Part shown: positions 39,801-48,245 of the stretch, piece after piece
Numbering within the stretch: position 1 is the stretch's first letter
Layout of the letters: every line of letters starts with the position of its first letter
Source of the DNA: Echinometra lucunter
Lineage: Eukaryota > Echinodermata > Echinoidea > Camarodonta > Echinometridae
Direction of reading: 5' to 3'
NCBI GenBank assembly: GCA_029962745.1
Contig: CM057167.1
Coordinates: 25,272,642-25,336,641, forward strand
DNA: 64,000 nucleotides
Notes under the pieces: model-generated
The model's input: only the letters and a program-made list of their open reading frames with translations
Database searches by the model: none
Told to the model about the DNA's origin: nothing
Program-made: the position numbers and the translations under genes

Positions 39801-42800
39801 AATTTCGGACACTACTGATCACTACCCTATTGCAATGCACTATCCAATGGGACAACCTATAAATACCAATAGTTCCTCACTATTCAGACGTAAAGTTAAC
39901 GCCGAAAGATTGGCACGTCTTGGTATTAATTTGGAAAATTATGATTGGTCGAGTGTTTATATAAATGAAAACATAAATAATTCATATGAAGCTTTTTCCC
40001 AAATATTAAGCAATCAGCTGGACATAGTTATGCCGAAACAAAAAATCAAAACAAATTATAAAAAAAACACCAAAACTTCCTTGGATTTCAAAATCTATTC
40101 TACGCTCAATTAATCGAAAAAATAATCTTTTTTATAAATACAAATTAAAAGGTACTGAGAAAGCAAAATTAAAGTAAAAAAAACACATTAATCAATATCA
40201 TTCGTTTAGAAAAAAGAAAATATTTTGTAAATCGTTTGGAAATGTTCAAACACGATACCCAAAACACATGGACAATCATCAAACAGGCGATGAACTTAAC
40301 TAAAGGAGTTTCTGAAATAAATAGAATCAGGAATAATAATGAAATTGTTGAAGATCCAAAATATATAGCGAATATTTTCAATAATTACTTTTCCTCAATT
40401 GGTAACGATCTGGCTAAAAATATTCCCCCTTCTGACAGATGTTTTACTGACTTTTTAGGTCCTGCTAATCCAAGTTCTATTTTCTTTTTTCCTACGAATA
40501 GACAAGAAGTCACAAACATTGTTTCCAACTTACAAAATAAAAAAAGTTCCGGCTTTGACGGAATCAGTAACGTTATTTTAAAGGCCATTATTCCTTACAT
40601 TGTAGATCCATATCTTTAATTTATCACTGCTGCATGGTGAATTTCCTAATTCCATGAAACTTGCTAAAATCATACCATTATTTAAGAAGGGTGACACACT
40701 TGAAGTAGGTAACTATCTGCCAATCTCGTTATTGTCTTCTTTTTCCAAAATTTTAGAAAAAATAGTGTTCACTCGAATGATAACTTTCTTGAAGAAAAAT
40801 AATATCTTTTCAAACTTCCAATTTGGTTTTAGAGAGAAACATGGTACTGTTCACGCTTTAATGACTTTTGTAGAAAAGGTTGCCCATTCAATTGACTCTT
40901 CTTCTCACACAGTTGGTATATTCCTGGACTTCTCCAAGGCCTTCGATACGATAAATCATGACATTTTACTTTATAAACTCAATCATATCGGTGTCCGTGG
41001 AAAGGCCTTGGAGTGGTTCAGGAGTTACCTCTCTAACAGAAAACAATTTGTTTATTTAAATGAGCTAGAATCTGATTTTAGAAATATTACTTGTGGTGTT
41101 CCGCAAGGGAGTCTTTTAGGCCCTTTGTTGTTTATTCTTTATATAAATGATTTTCATAAATCGTCCAATTCACTGTCATTCATTTTATTTGCAGATGACA
41201 CTAACTTATTTTTTTCACACAGAGATCCAAATGTTCTTGTTGATGTCGTCAATGCAGAGTTGCGAAATGTTTTAGAATGGATAAGAACCAATAAACTGTC
41301 ATTAAATCTTTTGAAGACGAATTACATATTATTTAGTAACTCCTTAGCTTCATTACCAACTCAAATTATGTTTGACAATACCCCACTTAAGCAGGTTTCT
41401 CATACAAAATTTTTAGGTGTTTTGGTTGATAGCAAGCTCTCCGGGAAATTACATATCCAAAATATTTGCAAAACAATCTCTCGAAATATTGGTATCATTA
41501 ACAGACTAAAATCACATCTTCCACAACCATCTTTGCTTATTCTTTATTATTCTCTTGTTTTACCCTACCTAAATTATGGACTTTTGCTTTGGGGAAACAC
41601 TCATCAAACTCTGTTAGAAAAAATTATATTGTTACAAAAAAAAGTAATTCGTATAATCTGCAATGCTCCGTTTCGTGCCCACTCAGATCCACTTTTCCTT
41701 GAACATAATATTATCAAAGTAAACGATCTCTACTTGTTTAATCTTGGAGAATTTATGTATAAATTCAATTCTGGTGCCCTTCCCTTAGTTTTTCATGACA
41801 TGTTTATACAGAATCAAACTATTCATAAATATCCCACTAGACAGTCTGAAGAATTTCATTTACCTTTACTAAAAACACTTTCAGCACAAAATACATTCAT
41901 TTTTGAAGGTCCTAAATTTTGGAATACTTTGCGCATAGATTTGAAAAACTCCCCTTCACTCGCAGTCTTCAAAGAAAACTTAAGACATTTTTATTGGCTA
42001 CGTATAAAACCTAGCTCTCCTTGTTGTACTTAGATTGTCCCTTCTTTTATTGTCAATATTATCACTATTATCATGATTATTTTTGTTATTAGTATCATGG
42101 TTACCATTATTATTGTGATTATCAATATCATTAACATTATTATTATCTCTATTATTACTGTCATTGCTATTATTGTTGGTATCCGAAGAACTCGTCACCA
42201 CTTCTCAACCAGTCATACACTTTGATCCGTTTCCTTTGCGCCTTTACTTCATATTCGTTATACATCACCTGTGAAACATTTTCTTATTTTAGTCCACATG
42301 CAGATATGTTCTCCTCATCGTCTCTCCTCGTTATTCTTCGTAAATTACTCATTTCATGCATCATGTCATTGTTTATTTCACATTTTCTTCCCCTCTTTTG
42401 GCCACTATCATTATTTTAATTATGTAATTTAATATTAATGAATAATTTTATTTGAGGGGTCCACGACTTACAAGCACAGCTTCACAGTGGACCTCTCCAT
42501 TTCCAGCATGTTATTTTCAGCCACAAATATCTCATGATCCATATTAAGTTTCAAATGTATAATTCAGACGAATATATATATATATATATATATTCGTCTG
42601 AATTATACATTTGATGGATTTTGTCTACTGTTTTGTTGGAAATGAGAAAAAATAAAAACTGAAACTGAAACTGAATTCTGAAAGTGTTTGCGATCGTTTG
42701 TTAACATGGTTAAACATAGTAATGACAGGAGGTACGTGGGACATATTTTAAAGACTTATCTCTGCATTCTGCATTGTCCCTCGCCAACGGCAATTTAAAG

Positions 42801-44825
42801 GTTTTGGTGAACTTTCAAGCGAAAATGGTAATAGCTGAACTGTGCATTTATCTTTAGCTTAAAACATATGTAGAAAAATTCAAAGTAACATCTTTTTTAT
42901 TTCATTGGCTGAGAGACGAATATATGTTGTTGTTGTTGTTGTTGTTTAACAGGGTGGGCTTTGGCCGCTTTGTAAAAGCAGGAACCGTCATTTAAAGAAA
43001 TGGTTCAAAGTGTTTGTCTTTTTTGTTATACAACAGTTGGTATAAAACTTTGGAATGATTTTTCTTTCACGAGGGTCTATTAACATTGAATGATTTTTCT
43101 CAAATTTGTAAGTTGTCGGTTATTCACCTTAACACGTGCGAAATGGGCATGATGGCTTCCCATGATCTTCATTTCATTCATGTGTCCGTTTTGAAGGCAA
43201 GAGTAATCATGCGTTTTAAACAAATCCGGTTGTATTATGGAAAGCCGTCATGCACAAATTTATCACTGCTTCAAGCATGGTACGGTTGCAAAGTAGCAAA
43301 TTTTGAAAAATCACATGCATTGCCTCACAAAAGTAGCCGTAGCATCTAAACGCGGTATACATCCAAAATGGTTGATCTTGGCGTCATTTTACTGGGAAAA
43401 GAATCTTTAACCCACTAAAACAAAAACTAATGCTAGTGTGTCAATGATGCTGATGGAAGGGCAGACCTCAGGTGATGCATTCTTTCTATGCCACCCTGTA
43501 TAACCAAGCAGCTATGCCGCCCTGGTATAACTTACCATTTGTGCCTTACATCAGGCACCGACCGTTCCACCGATATCATATCACTGACATACTCGTTGAA
43601 GTAAGCGTGGTCCCAGCCTATCTTTACCTTGCCCTGATCTTCTGGTCTGGTTCGAACCATGGCGCCATTTTCACCTGGACCATTCGGGTCACGTGGTTTA
43701 GATGTGACGTCAATGTCTCGGACCAGATGCGTACCAGGCGTAGCAGCGTTTTCCTGTAAAGAAAGGTGTTTTAACTTTCGTTTTTTTTTTAAACGTTGTG
43801 TTCATTGACACACTGAATCTATGTACAATTTGGTTTTATGCCCTGATTTTTCAGAAATTGTAAGGCAACGAATATGTATCATTAACAATTTTTATGATGA
43901 TCAAACTTTCAATTCTGAACTTTTCTTAAAACTGTTGTATGGCAGTTTGCCGATTTTGTTTGGAAACTTTCACAGATATCTGTTGTAACATGTTTGAACA
44001 TCATTATATTCACACTTTGTACATGCTGATCATATTACTAGAATAAACAGAAATTGAAAATCTTACTAATTCATCATTCCTTGCACCATCGGTTTCTTGT
44101 CGTGGTCGTCCTCCTGCTTCTTCTTCGTCGTCGCCTTCTTCTTCTTTTTCTTTTTCTTCTTCTTCTTCTGTTTCCGTTTCCTTCTGGACCATCTGAACAT
44201 TATCTATTCTGCCTTTTCCTGTTCTTTGACGTGTATCACTGTATCTTTTGTCACTTTGACGAAGTTTTCCATCCTGGAATTTAAGTTTATTTTTCTCATT
44301 GTTCTCTTCATATTTCCCCCGAAATTCGTTCAACTCTTTCTTTAGCATTTCAATCTCCCTTTTCATCTCTCCTCTGTCTTCCAAGAGTCTCTTATCTACA
44401 GCGATGTTTTCAACAGTTTTCCCTTTATTCAGCTGCTGATAATCTTTCGAGTTATTGGAATGTAGTAACGTATCCCTCAGGTTATTACCCCAAGAAAATC
44501 TGCTTGGTTTGCGTTTTGCATGGCGACCGGCAGACAACGTTCTGTTCGCCTCCGCGCGTAATTTCAGTGCGTGTCGCAAAACATCGTGCTGGAGTTCGTC
44601 CAATCCCGCTTCTCCCGACAGCGCGTACGCTGCTGGTTCTTGGCCGCGCGCATTTCGCTGGTGTTCGGCATTGGTGGGGAGTTTGAGCGTAGAGCCATTT
44701 CCTTCTTCTGTCAGGGAGGAGTAGAGAGCGAGGATCAGCACATCGAGAGTGAACCAGAGGATAGAAGTGTAGAGGATGGCTAGGAAAACACGACTCGATG
44801 AGCCTTTGATCCCGTTGATGCGCAT
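23799..44825 (-). CDS. polypeptide N-acetylgalactosaminyltransferase, GALNT5-like (11 coding exons, 777 aa)
   Basis: Transfers GalNAc from UDP-GalNAc to Ser/Thr of proteins in the Golgi, starting mucin-type O-glycans. Coding exons: 44067-44825, 43536-43753, 32691-32857, 31633-31888, 29182-29298, 28373-28490, 27794-27894, 26369-26594, 25698-25787, 24791-24919, 23799-23951. Total 2334 bp; all junctions are GT-AG and keep frame. Order: short cytosolic tail, membrane anchor about 13-35, charged coiled stem to about 280, GT-A domain with LIDDFS, D429-S-H431 metal motif, W535GAEN, third metal ligand H563, then a ricin-type lectin domain about 650-777 ending in Q760RW. Oddities: FTEE where FHNE is usual, WGAEN instead of WGGEN, CLT instead of CLD in one lectin repeat. 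[11 protein letters not shown] and [17 protein letters not shown] recall the GALNT5 branch, which also has a long stem. Family certain; orthology inferred. Confidence 0.95.
23932..24090. repeat. 42-bp tandem repeat overlapping the last GalNAc-T splice acceptor
   Basis: Four units start at 23932, 23974, 24016 and 24058 (GCATCTTGTATAGTTT...). The unit nearest the gene end contains the real acceptor of exon 11; upstream units carry diverged copies of the same acceptor region. The left block has the same array at 16029-16187. Confidence 0.85.
24791..24919 (-). CDS. GalNAc-T exon 10
   Basis: 43 codons, residues 685-727, phase 0 on both sides. It encodes [19 protein letters not shown] and then PGQLVMLGC, the middle ricin-type repeat. 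The usual CLD sugar-binding aspartate is replaced (CLT), so this repeat may not bind GalNAc. Confidence 0.88.
25698..25787 (-). CDS. GalNAc-T exon 9
   Basis: 30 codons, residues 655-684. It encodes [16 protein letters not shown] and then [10 protein letters not shown], the first ricin-type repeat, with the CLD motif intact at 663-665 and a CHG signature common in GalNAc-T lectin domains. Confidence 0.92.
26369..26594 (-). CDS. GalNAc-T exon 8
   Basis: Codes residues 579-654 with its split first codon. It contains [21 protein letters not shown], then [11 protein letters not shown] and [15 protein letters not shown], the conserved C-terminal end of the catalytic domain leading into the lectin linker. 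Confidence 0.95.
27794..27894 (-). CDS. GalNAc-T exon 7
   Basis: Residues 546-579. It encodes [20 protein letters not shown]; His563 in SRVAH is the third metal ligand of the family. Most members have Gly before this His, here Ala. Followed by [12 protein letters not shown]. Confidence 0.94.
28373..28490 (-). CDS. GalNAc-T exon 6
   Basis: Residues 506-545. It encodes [20 protein letters not shown], then [26 protein letters not shown] and the WG(G/A)EN block shape the acceptor side and UDP-sugar site. The exon lies just outside the duplicated block. Confidence 0.95.
28785..28921. mobile_element. fragment related to the hAT-like MITE
   Basis: On the minus strand it begins CAGGGGTGGCGCTGCAGGGG, then a GGGCAACTGCCCCC palindrome, ATTTTTCAAATGATCCACA, and a GAAGAA-rich tract, in the same order as the right part of the element at 485-735. 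The opposite terminus is not visible, so it is truncated. It sits in intron 5 of the GalNAc-T gene. Confidence 0.5.
29182..29298 (-). CDS. GalNAc-T exon 5
   Basis: Residues 467-506 with split codons at both ends. It encodes [20 protein letters not shown], then [17 protein letters not shown], equivalent to the family's GGF.W...F.W segment and the ERRR...PIR loop before the MAGGLF block. Confidence 0.92.
29395..29697. repeat. inverted array of GTTCGTTATTCCGAA units
   Basis: Six direct copies of a 15-16 bp unit, GTTCGTTATTCCGAAG or its variant GTTCGTTAGTCCGAAG, occupy about 29395-29490. They are followed by spaced inverted copies (TTCGGAATAACGAACC and TTCGGACTAACGAACC) to 29697. The whole can fold into a long hairpin. 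It lies in GalNAc-T intron 4. No coding potential; probably a foldback/MITE-type element. Confidence 0.75.
29740..30115. repeat. GAT/AAT trinucleotide-rich tracts
   Basis: (GAT)n at about 29742-29810 grading into AATAAT/GATAAT, and a second AAC/AAT tract at about 30000-30110. A segment between them, with CTCAAGGCGCATATAG, resembles short interspersed repeats also seen near 19040 and 30310. Confidence 0.6.
30116..31632. other. GalNAc-T intron 4, remainder: no gene seen
   Basis: Moderately GC-rich compared with the rest. Open frames here are short, with no matching splice context or recognisable domain. A repeat fragment near 30310-30365 carries the AGAGCGCC...CAAGGGCGCT pattern. Confidence 0.5.
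31633..31888 (-). CDS. GalNAc-T exon 4 (DxH exon)
   Basis: Residues 382-467. It encodes [38 protein letters not shown], then [18 protein letters not shown]429 and H431 are the metal-binding DxH pair, and REGLIRAR is the conserved substrate-site helix. These blocks are unmistakable for the family. Confidence 0.97.
32190..32257 (+). mobile_element. possible non-LTR retrotransposon 3' tail
   Basis: AATCCAATTTGTCTGGATTA, then AATCAATAAAAGTTGAATTG repeated as (TTGAA)n. A terminal short tandem repeat after an AATAAA word resembles CR1/L2-type 3' ends. A similar AATCCAGTGTGTGTGGATTA...CAATAAACTTTGAAA stretch is at about 36500-36545. Confidence 0.4.
32488..32629. mobile_element. 142-bp MITE with CAGGGGAGCGTTTCAT ends
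   Basis: The left end CAGGGGAGCGTTTCATGAAG and the reverse complement of the right end CAGGGGAGCGTTTCATCAAG match over about 35-40 bp with few differences. It lies in GalNAc-T intron 3, only about 60 bp from the exon 3 donor. No clear target duplication. Confidence 0.75.
32691..32857 (-). CDS. GalNAc-T exon 3
   Basis: Residues 326-382 with split codons at both ends. It encodes [39 protein letters not shown], then [15 protein letters not shown]. This is the first Rossmann-like half of the GT-A fold with the UDP-binding LIDD block. Confidence 0.97.
32858..34512. other. GalNAc-T intron 2, left part: simple repeats
   Basis: No exon supported. Contains a G13 run (about 33333), (GA)n at about 33521-33561, (TG)n then G12 at about 33572-33610, and a second (GA)n at about 33812-33842. 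The right part would hold the promoter of the KCTD-like gene, but I see no convincing core element. Confidence 0.5.
34513..37875 (+). CDS. KCTD-type BTB/T1-domain protein (2 exons, 381 aa)
   Basis: Exon 1 is 34513-35014 and exon 2 is 37232-37875. The donor CAAG|GTAAGA and acceptor TTGCAG|GAAAC join in frame through a split Gly codon. Residues about 127-223 form a T1-type BTB domain: [27 protein letters not shown], then across the junction [25 protein letters not shown] and [11 protein letters not shown]. Such domains oligomerise, and many KCTD proteins are Cullin-3 substrate adaptors or GPCR/G-protein partners; which applies here is unknown. The N-terminus MGNENAKM plus a KHGKHGKRR basic patch could be N-myristoylated, followed by a Glu/Gln-rich segment (about 25-75). 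The C-terminal domain (about 255-380) is not one I can assign. Start chosen as the first ATG of the open exon. Confidence 0.9.
35068..35445. mobile_element. GTGCA-rich MITE, copy 2, in the KCTD intron
   Basis: Same order of words as copy 1 at 1388-1751: CAGCACTGGC, TTTTGGGGTGCAATCTT, TTTGCATTCAAAAGGG, GCAAATTTGCACCTTCCCTA, ACTCTGCACCCTTAAGGGTG, GGAGCTCCCAGTG. Termini are inverted but more diverged. No clear target duplication here. Confidence 0.75.
35446..37231. other. KCTD intron, remainder
   Basis: No exon supported. The stretch at about 35920-36545 is AT-rich and ends AATCCAGTGTGTGTGGATTA, then CAATAAACTTTGAAA, resembling the 3' untranslated end of a non-LTR retrotransposon. A C13 run lies at about 36686. 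Confidence 0.45.
37871..37876 (+). terminator. AATAAA overlapping the KCTD stop codon
   Basis: The hexamer AATAAA contains the TAA stop (37873-37875). If it were used, the 3' untranslated region would be extremely short. No other strong AATAAA is seen close downstream, so usage is uncertain. Confidence 0.3.
38622..38981 (+). pseudogene. LINE endonuclease domain, C-terminal part
   Basis: Open frame with [50 protein letters not shown]. The catalytic GDFN of APE-type endonucleases reads GDFD here, which would affect a key Asn. The frame runs into the nested transposon, and the conserved SDH-type end ([10 protein letters not shown]) continues after it at about 39800. Confidence 0.85.
38982..39785. 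mobile_element. 0.8 kb inverted-repeat transposon nested in the LINE
   Basis: The left end GGGGTGGTATTCTGA is inverted at the right end (TCAGAATACCACCCC). Inside, GGTATTCTGAA(C/G)ACCGTTTTATCT-like words recur near 39033 and 39171, with inverted copies near 39675. Removing it restores continuity of the LINE frame. The junction reads CCT on both sides, compatible with a 3-bp target duplication, but microhomology with the GGGG/CCCC ends leaves the exact edge ambiguous. No open frame resembles a transposase, so it is non-autonomous. Confidence 0.8.
39786..40620 (+). pseudogene. LINE endonuclease-RT linker and RT start, frame-broken
   Basis: Two open pieces (to about 40113, and 40236-40619) carry [10 protein letters not shown], then [36 protein letters not shown] and [15 protein letters not shown]. 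These are standard blocks between endonuclease and reverse transcriptase in CR1/L2/Jockey-group elements. A frame break near 40612 separates this from the main RT frame. Confidence 0.8.
40654..42033 (+). CDS. LINE reverse transcriptase, 459 aa open frame
   Basis: An uninterrupted frame with all core RT blocks: [39 protein letters not shown] (catalytic Asp of motif A), [19 protein letters not shown] (motif B) and FADDTNLFF (motif C, both catalytic Asp). A thumb region and C-terminal block follow, with [15 protein letters not shown] and [15 protein letters not shown], as in CR1/L2/Jockey-group elements. The real protein began much further upstream, so this ATG is only the first in frame after a frame break. 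Confidence 0.92.
   Translation: MKLAKIIPLFKKGDTLEVGNYLPISLLSSFSKILEKIVFTRMITFLKKNNIFSNFQFGFREKHGTVHALMTFVEKVAHSIDSSSHTVGIFLDFSKAFDTINHDILLYKLNHIGVRGKALEWFRSYLSNRKQFVYLNELESDFRNITCGVPQGSLLGPLLFILYINDFHKSSNSLSFILFADDTNLFFSHRDPNVLVDVVNAELRNVLEWIRTNKLSLNLLKTNYILFSNSLASLPTQIMFDNTPLKQVSHTKFLGVLVDSKLSGKLHIQNICKTISRNIGIINRLKSHLPQPSLLILYYSLVLPYLNYGLLLWGNTHQTLLEKIILLQKKVIRIICNAPFRAHSDPLFLEHNIIKVNDLYLFNLGEFMYKFNSGALPLVFHDMFIQNQTIHKYPTRQSEEFHLPLLKTLSAQNTFIFEGPKFWNTLRIDLKNSPSLAVFKENLRHFYWLRIKPSSPCCT
42050..42185 (+). repeat. ATT-rich tract in the LINE 3' region
   Basis: Degenerate (ATTATT)n with ATCA and GTTATT variants directly after the RT stop codon. Non-coding in both directions. Confidence 0.6.
42551..42614. 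repeat. 64-bp perfect palindrome with (TA)n core
   Basis: TCAAATGTATAATTCAGACGA at 42551-42571 is exactly inverted at 42594-42614, around an (AT)n core. It lies within the LINE 3' untranslated part. Perfect arms with a TA core suggest recent TA-mediated fold-back or a small insertion. Confidence 0.85.
42677..43535. other. GalNAc-T intron 2, right part: nothing recognised
   Basis: No exon supported. A (TTG)n tract at about 42927-42946. Open frames are short and without domain character. Confidence 0.5.
43536..43753 (-). CDS. GalNAc-T exon 2
   Basis: Residues 254-325 plus two bases of the Trp326 codon. It encodes the stem-catalytic junction [13 protein letters not shown], then [20 protein letters not shown] and [10 protein letters not shown]. 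The [10 protein letters not shown]...RS.PD.R block is the conserved entry to the family's catalytic domain. The donor ATG|GTAAGT is preferred over an internal GTAAGG because it keeps the frame and the conserved WC that follows. Confidence 0.94.
44067..44825 (-). CDS. GalNAc-T exon 1 (membrane anchor and stem)
   Basis: 253 codons from ATG at 44825, which has A at -3. The acceptor CCCCGCAG|TTTTTT at 44843 leaves 17 bases of 5' UTR here, so an upstream exon is required. Residues 13-35 ([20 protein letters not shown] and beyond) are a type II signal anchor. The stem has a predicted coiled coil ([20 protein letters not shown]) and a Glu-rich run encoded by a GAA/GAG repeat. The donor TTA|GTAAGA is in phase 0. 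The stem sequence is not conserved, as usual for the family. Confidence 0.9.
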
Positions 44826-44842
44826 GATAATGGCGGAAAAAA

Positions 44843-46370
44843 CTGCGGGGGAAAAAAACAACAAACAAGGAATAAGTGAAACTTTTATATTAGATAATAA
44901 CATTGTGTAGAGAAGGGTCCTATATAGATACAAAGAAAACTGAGAGAGAAAGAGAGAGAGATAGACAGGGAGATAGACGGGTACACTAATTTGCAATTTT
45001 GTAAAATTTGTGAAATTAAGAAAGAGGCAGAACGGGAAAGAGAGTGAGAGAAAAAAAGAACACAAAAAGGGTAATAGAGCTGGAGCACGAAGATGTTAAG
45101 AGAGATTTGGCGAGGGTTTGAAGTAACGTGAGAGCGAGAGAACATCATACAGACAAAACGTCATCGCTACAAAACTAAAATGTGGCAGTCGACAGATTAT
45201 TTCATTTACATGTAGTAAGGCCGCTAAAGGCGCTAATAAATCGATGCACTATCGTGCTGTGAACGCAAGTGTGATGGGTAATAATAGCAATCAATTATAT
45301 AATGCTAGTCTTCATGAAGGTCGCGGACAAATTTATTTGCGGAAATTGGCTTAAACCTTGTCAGAGCCATAAAACATTCAAATCAGTGACGTCATCATGA
45401 TCTTGGACTGTTGGTAGCTGGAAAGCGTGGTTATGAAAAGGATAGTATTACGGACCTAAAGGTTGAAAGCATTTTAAAAGTAAGCGGGAAAGCACCATTT
45501 GCGGGATGACTTGGATATCTGCTTGTGTGAGTCCATGTTTATACGACTGCACATACTGAACCTGATTCGTTTGTCACGGACGGAATTCAATTGACAAATT
45601 TTGACAATTTGAATGCCTGTAATATGTTCAGCTTTTCCATGTGTCATTGTGAAGGGCACTGGAAGGCTTATTTATTCATTTATTTTTCGTTTTATTTTAA
45701 CAGGGTAGCCATTTCAGTTATAAAAACTACTCGATCAAGGGGCCCTGTATCAAAATGATAAAAACAACAAACATATTACAAACATAAATATACATAAAAT
45801 TAATGAAAAAGATAAATTGAACAAAATATAATGTTGAAACGAACGGGGGAAAAAGGCTTGAAACCCGATAAAACTTGGTTGCCATGGTTGTCTACTTAAA
45901 CTAGAATCTGTACAAGGATCACTATCACGCCGGACATACAAAAATGTCACTCTTGACATTTATACTTCGAGGCCGTCATCGACATCAAGCAACTCGATAA
46001 TTACGACGGTCTCCCGTGTTCACAATTTGTGTTGATTATAAAGAATGTGAATTTCCATTATATAGATTATTTGTATTTAGAATTAAATTATAAATGTCTG
46101 AGAATGTGTTTATATAATTTTGTGTAATCTTCTTGAAAGCAGAAATTGAAATTCTATCAAACACAAAACTATCAGACTTGAGCTTTATACTAGTACACTC
46201 TGATATGTCTTAGCTGTAGGTAAACTGTTACCCCACCTGTTTGACAGTATGTATAGGAACATATTTTCAGTCATCTATTGGTTCTCAAATCTAAGCTTTC
46301 GATTCCATAAGAACAAAGTCACCCTTTGGAGTTACAAAACAAAACCATGCTCATAGTCTACAAAGTCATC
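44843..46370. other. probable intron upstream of exon 1, no exon seen
   Basis: A GA-rich tract at about 44940-44965 and 45040. No coding features. It would be the large 5' intron if the exon proposed at 56.05-56.2 kb is real. Confidence 0.4.
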
Positions 46371-46613
46371 ACTCTAAAAAATAAATGGGGAAAAATGTGC
46401 CATTAGGGTTATTATGTATCCAACTTTGGGCATTTCTTTGAGCATTTCTTTTTATCCAGTTTGATGGAAATGTTGTCCATTCTAAACTAATTATTGCTTA
46501 TTTTTACCCTAACTAGACAATATGCTTCTCGCAATGGGTAGAAATATTACCCAAATTTGGTTGAACATAATACCCTCGTGCTGGTTAAAATTTTACCCAA
46601 AATTTTTTACAGT
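46371..46613. mobile_element. possible MITE with ACT(C/G)TAAAAAAT ends
   Basis: Left end ACTCTAAAAAATAAATGGGG; reverse complement of the right end ACTGTAAAAAATTTTGGGTA. Interior words TTACCC and GGGTAA recur in both directions. Similar ends are common in invertebrate MITEs, but the match is short and no target duplication is visible. Confidence 0.45.
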
Positions 46614-48245
46614 TTACAAATGGGGAAAAATGTAACATCTTCCTGGTATTCTCAACTGGGATCCCATCTCATTATGACTAAGTTCAAAACGTTGGATTGA
46701 TATATTTTTTTCAGCGTGGAATGTTGCACATTAAATTTAATTTGATTTTAAAAATTATATATACTGCACTAACTAGGCGTGTGTACTTTGCAGATGCAGA
46801 TTAAGCTTGGGGCAATTTTGAATTCTCAATGTCAATTTATTTTGCATTAGCACGGCTAATTAAACTATGCTGGCTGCAATGTGCAAATCATGGATTATTC
46901 TATCATTTTTCCCCAGGAGCCTACGGCAGATGGAGTCAATTTAAATCAATTCTTTGTTAACACTAATTACTTTTTGATGAGATCTTATCCCTCTCCAACA
47001 CTAACGTTATATTAACCTGCCAACATTATTAGTGTGTTCGCACGATCGTAATTGAATCTCTTAGGGATTTTTTCCCTGAGTTTTATTATAACATCGCATG
47101 TGTTCCTATATAGCATTTTACATAAAAACTTGTTAAGTGGGTTTTCCCCTTGCGCTGAATGGTACACGATGCTTGTTACATTCTGTGCTATAGCAGTCTC
47201 GCGAACGCACGCATGGAAAATGAAACAACAGAATTTATGAAAAAATTTGTGGGGAACATGGTTACCCTCTCTTTGTGAAATAAAAAGAATCGACCAAAAG
47301 TAATTCTCATGAAATAATATAATTCTTCTAAAATTATTCAAAGTTTTGTGAAAAGAGTTCTTTCTGTTACATTAAAACTGGGATTTCACTTTTTAAGTAC
47401 CATTTGATCTTGTGTTTAGGGCGTGTAATAATTATGTGTGGCAAGATGGGTGGGAGGATTGATGCGAGAGTGGAGGCTGGTGACTGAACGTGTGATAGAG
47501 GGAGGGACTAAAGTTCGAGTTAACGTTTATTTATCTTTCTTTCTTTAAAAAAAGAAAATCAGGTACATGTGACAAAATAATTAATGAATGTATAAGAGAA
47601 ATAAATATAGTGAATAATAGTCACGATGATTTAACAGACGGGAGATTATGTGACATGAAGAAAGACAATAGATTTAGGAATGTATGGCTTGTGAAATATG
47701 GTCCCTCTCAACATCCTCAAGGCAATTGTAAATTAGTTTTCAAATTACGAGTAATGTGGCTAATGACTTATTCTACAAAAAAACTCCATAAAACATGTAT
47801 TTAGGAAATGTATTACATTACGTAAGCGTATGATATCTCCCCCCCCAAAAAAAAAAAGAGAAAAAAATATTACGTACAAAAGGGAAGAGATAAGTGCATG
47901 ACAAAATACATTTGAGTAAGAAAAAAAAAAAGAGGAAAAGGAAAGATTATTGGGTCCTACCGCACGTTCACAAGAAAAAAACAAAAACAAAATACACCAG
48001 CACAAAATCGGAAATTCAAAACGATTATTTCAGATGACCCGAGTATTTCATAACTTACATATCGAACTCCTATTACAAAATAGGGTTATGTAAAAGTATC
48101 TCAAGGTAAAGCAAGCAAATGGGATATTCTATTTAGATTCTAAACACGTTTTTGATATTTTCCTGCATAATCAAATACAAAATAATCAAGAAATTTACAG
48201 TACATTGTCAAGGAAACATGGTGGTAGGAAGGGAGATTTGATTTT
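46614..48245. other. non-coding, no gene seen
   Basis: AT-rich with A runs and a C7 run (about 47840). No splice-supported open frame. Confidence 0.45.

Larger units (their letters stand above)
38600..42676 (+). mobile_element. CR1/L2-like non-LTR retrotransposon, 5'-truncated and broken
   Basis: The body runs from the C-terminal part of an endonuclease domain through reverse transcriptase to a 3' end with AATAAA and a short (ACTGAA)n tail near 42650-42676. The endonuclease part begins in frame after TGA at 38601, so it is 5'-truncated. It is then split by a nested transposon (38982-39785) and at least two frame breaks (between about 40113 and 40236, and near 40612). It lies in GalNAc-T intron 2, antisense to that gene. 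It is immobile as it stands, though the reverse transcriptase frame is intact. Confidence 0.9.

Noticed and set aside
40236..42033. Active retrotransposon
   Set aside because: It is 5'-truncated, interrupted by another transposon and has at least two frame breaks upstream of the intact RT frame.
43536..43553. Alternative exon 2 donor at CCTGAT|GTAAGG
   Set aside because: It would break the reading phase into exon 3 and remove the VRHKWCK segment; the later G|GTAAGT site is stronger and keeps the frame.
44010..45065. A 351-codon minus-strand open frame starting upstream of the GalNAc-T anchor
   Set aside because: It reads through an evident 3' splice site (CCCCGCAG at 44843) and a donor (GTAAGA at 44066). 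The extra N-terminal part is intron sequence from a GA-rich tract; the ATG at 44825 gives the normal anchor.
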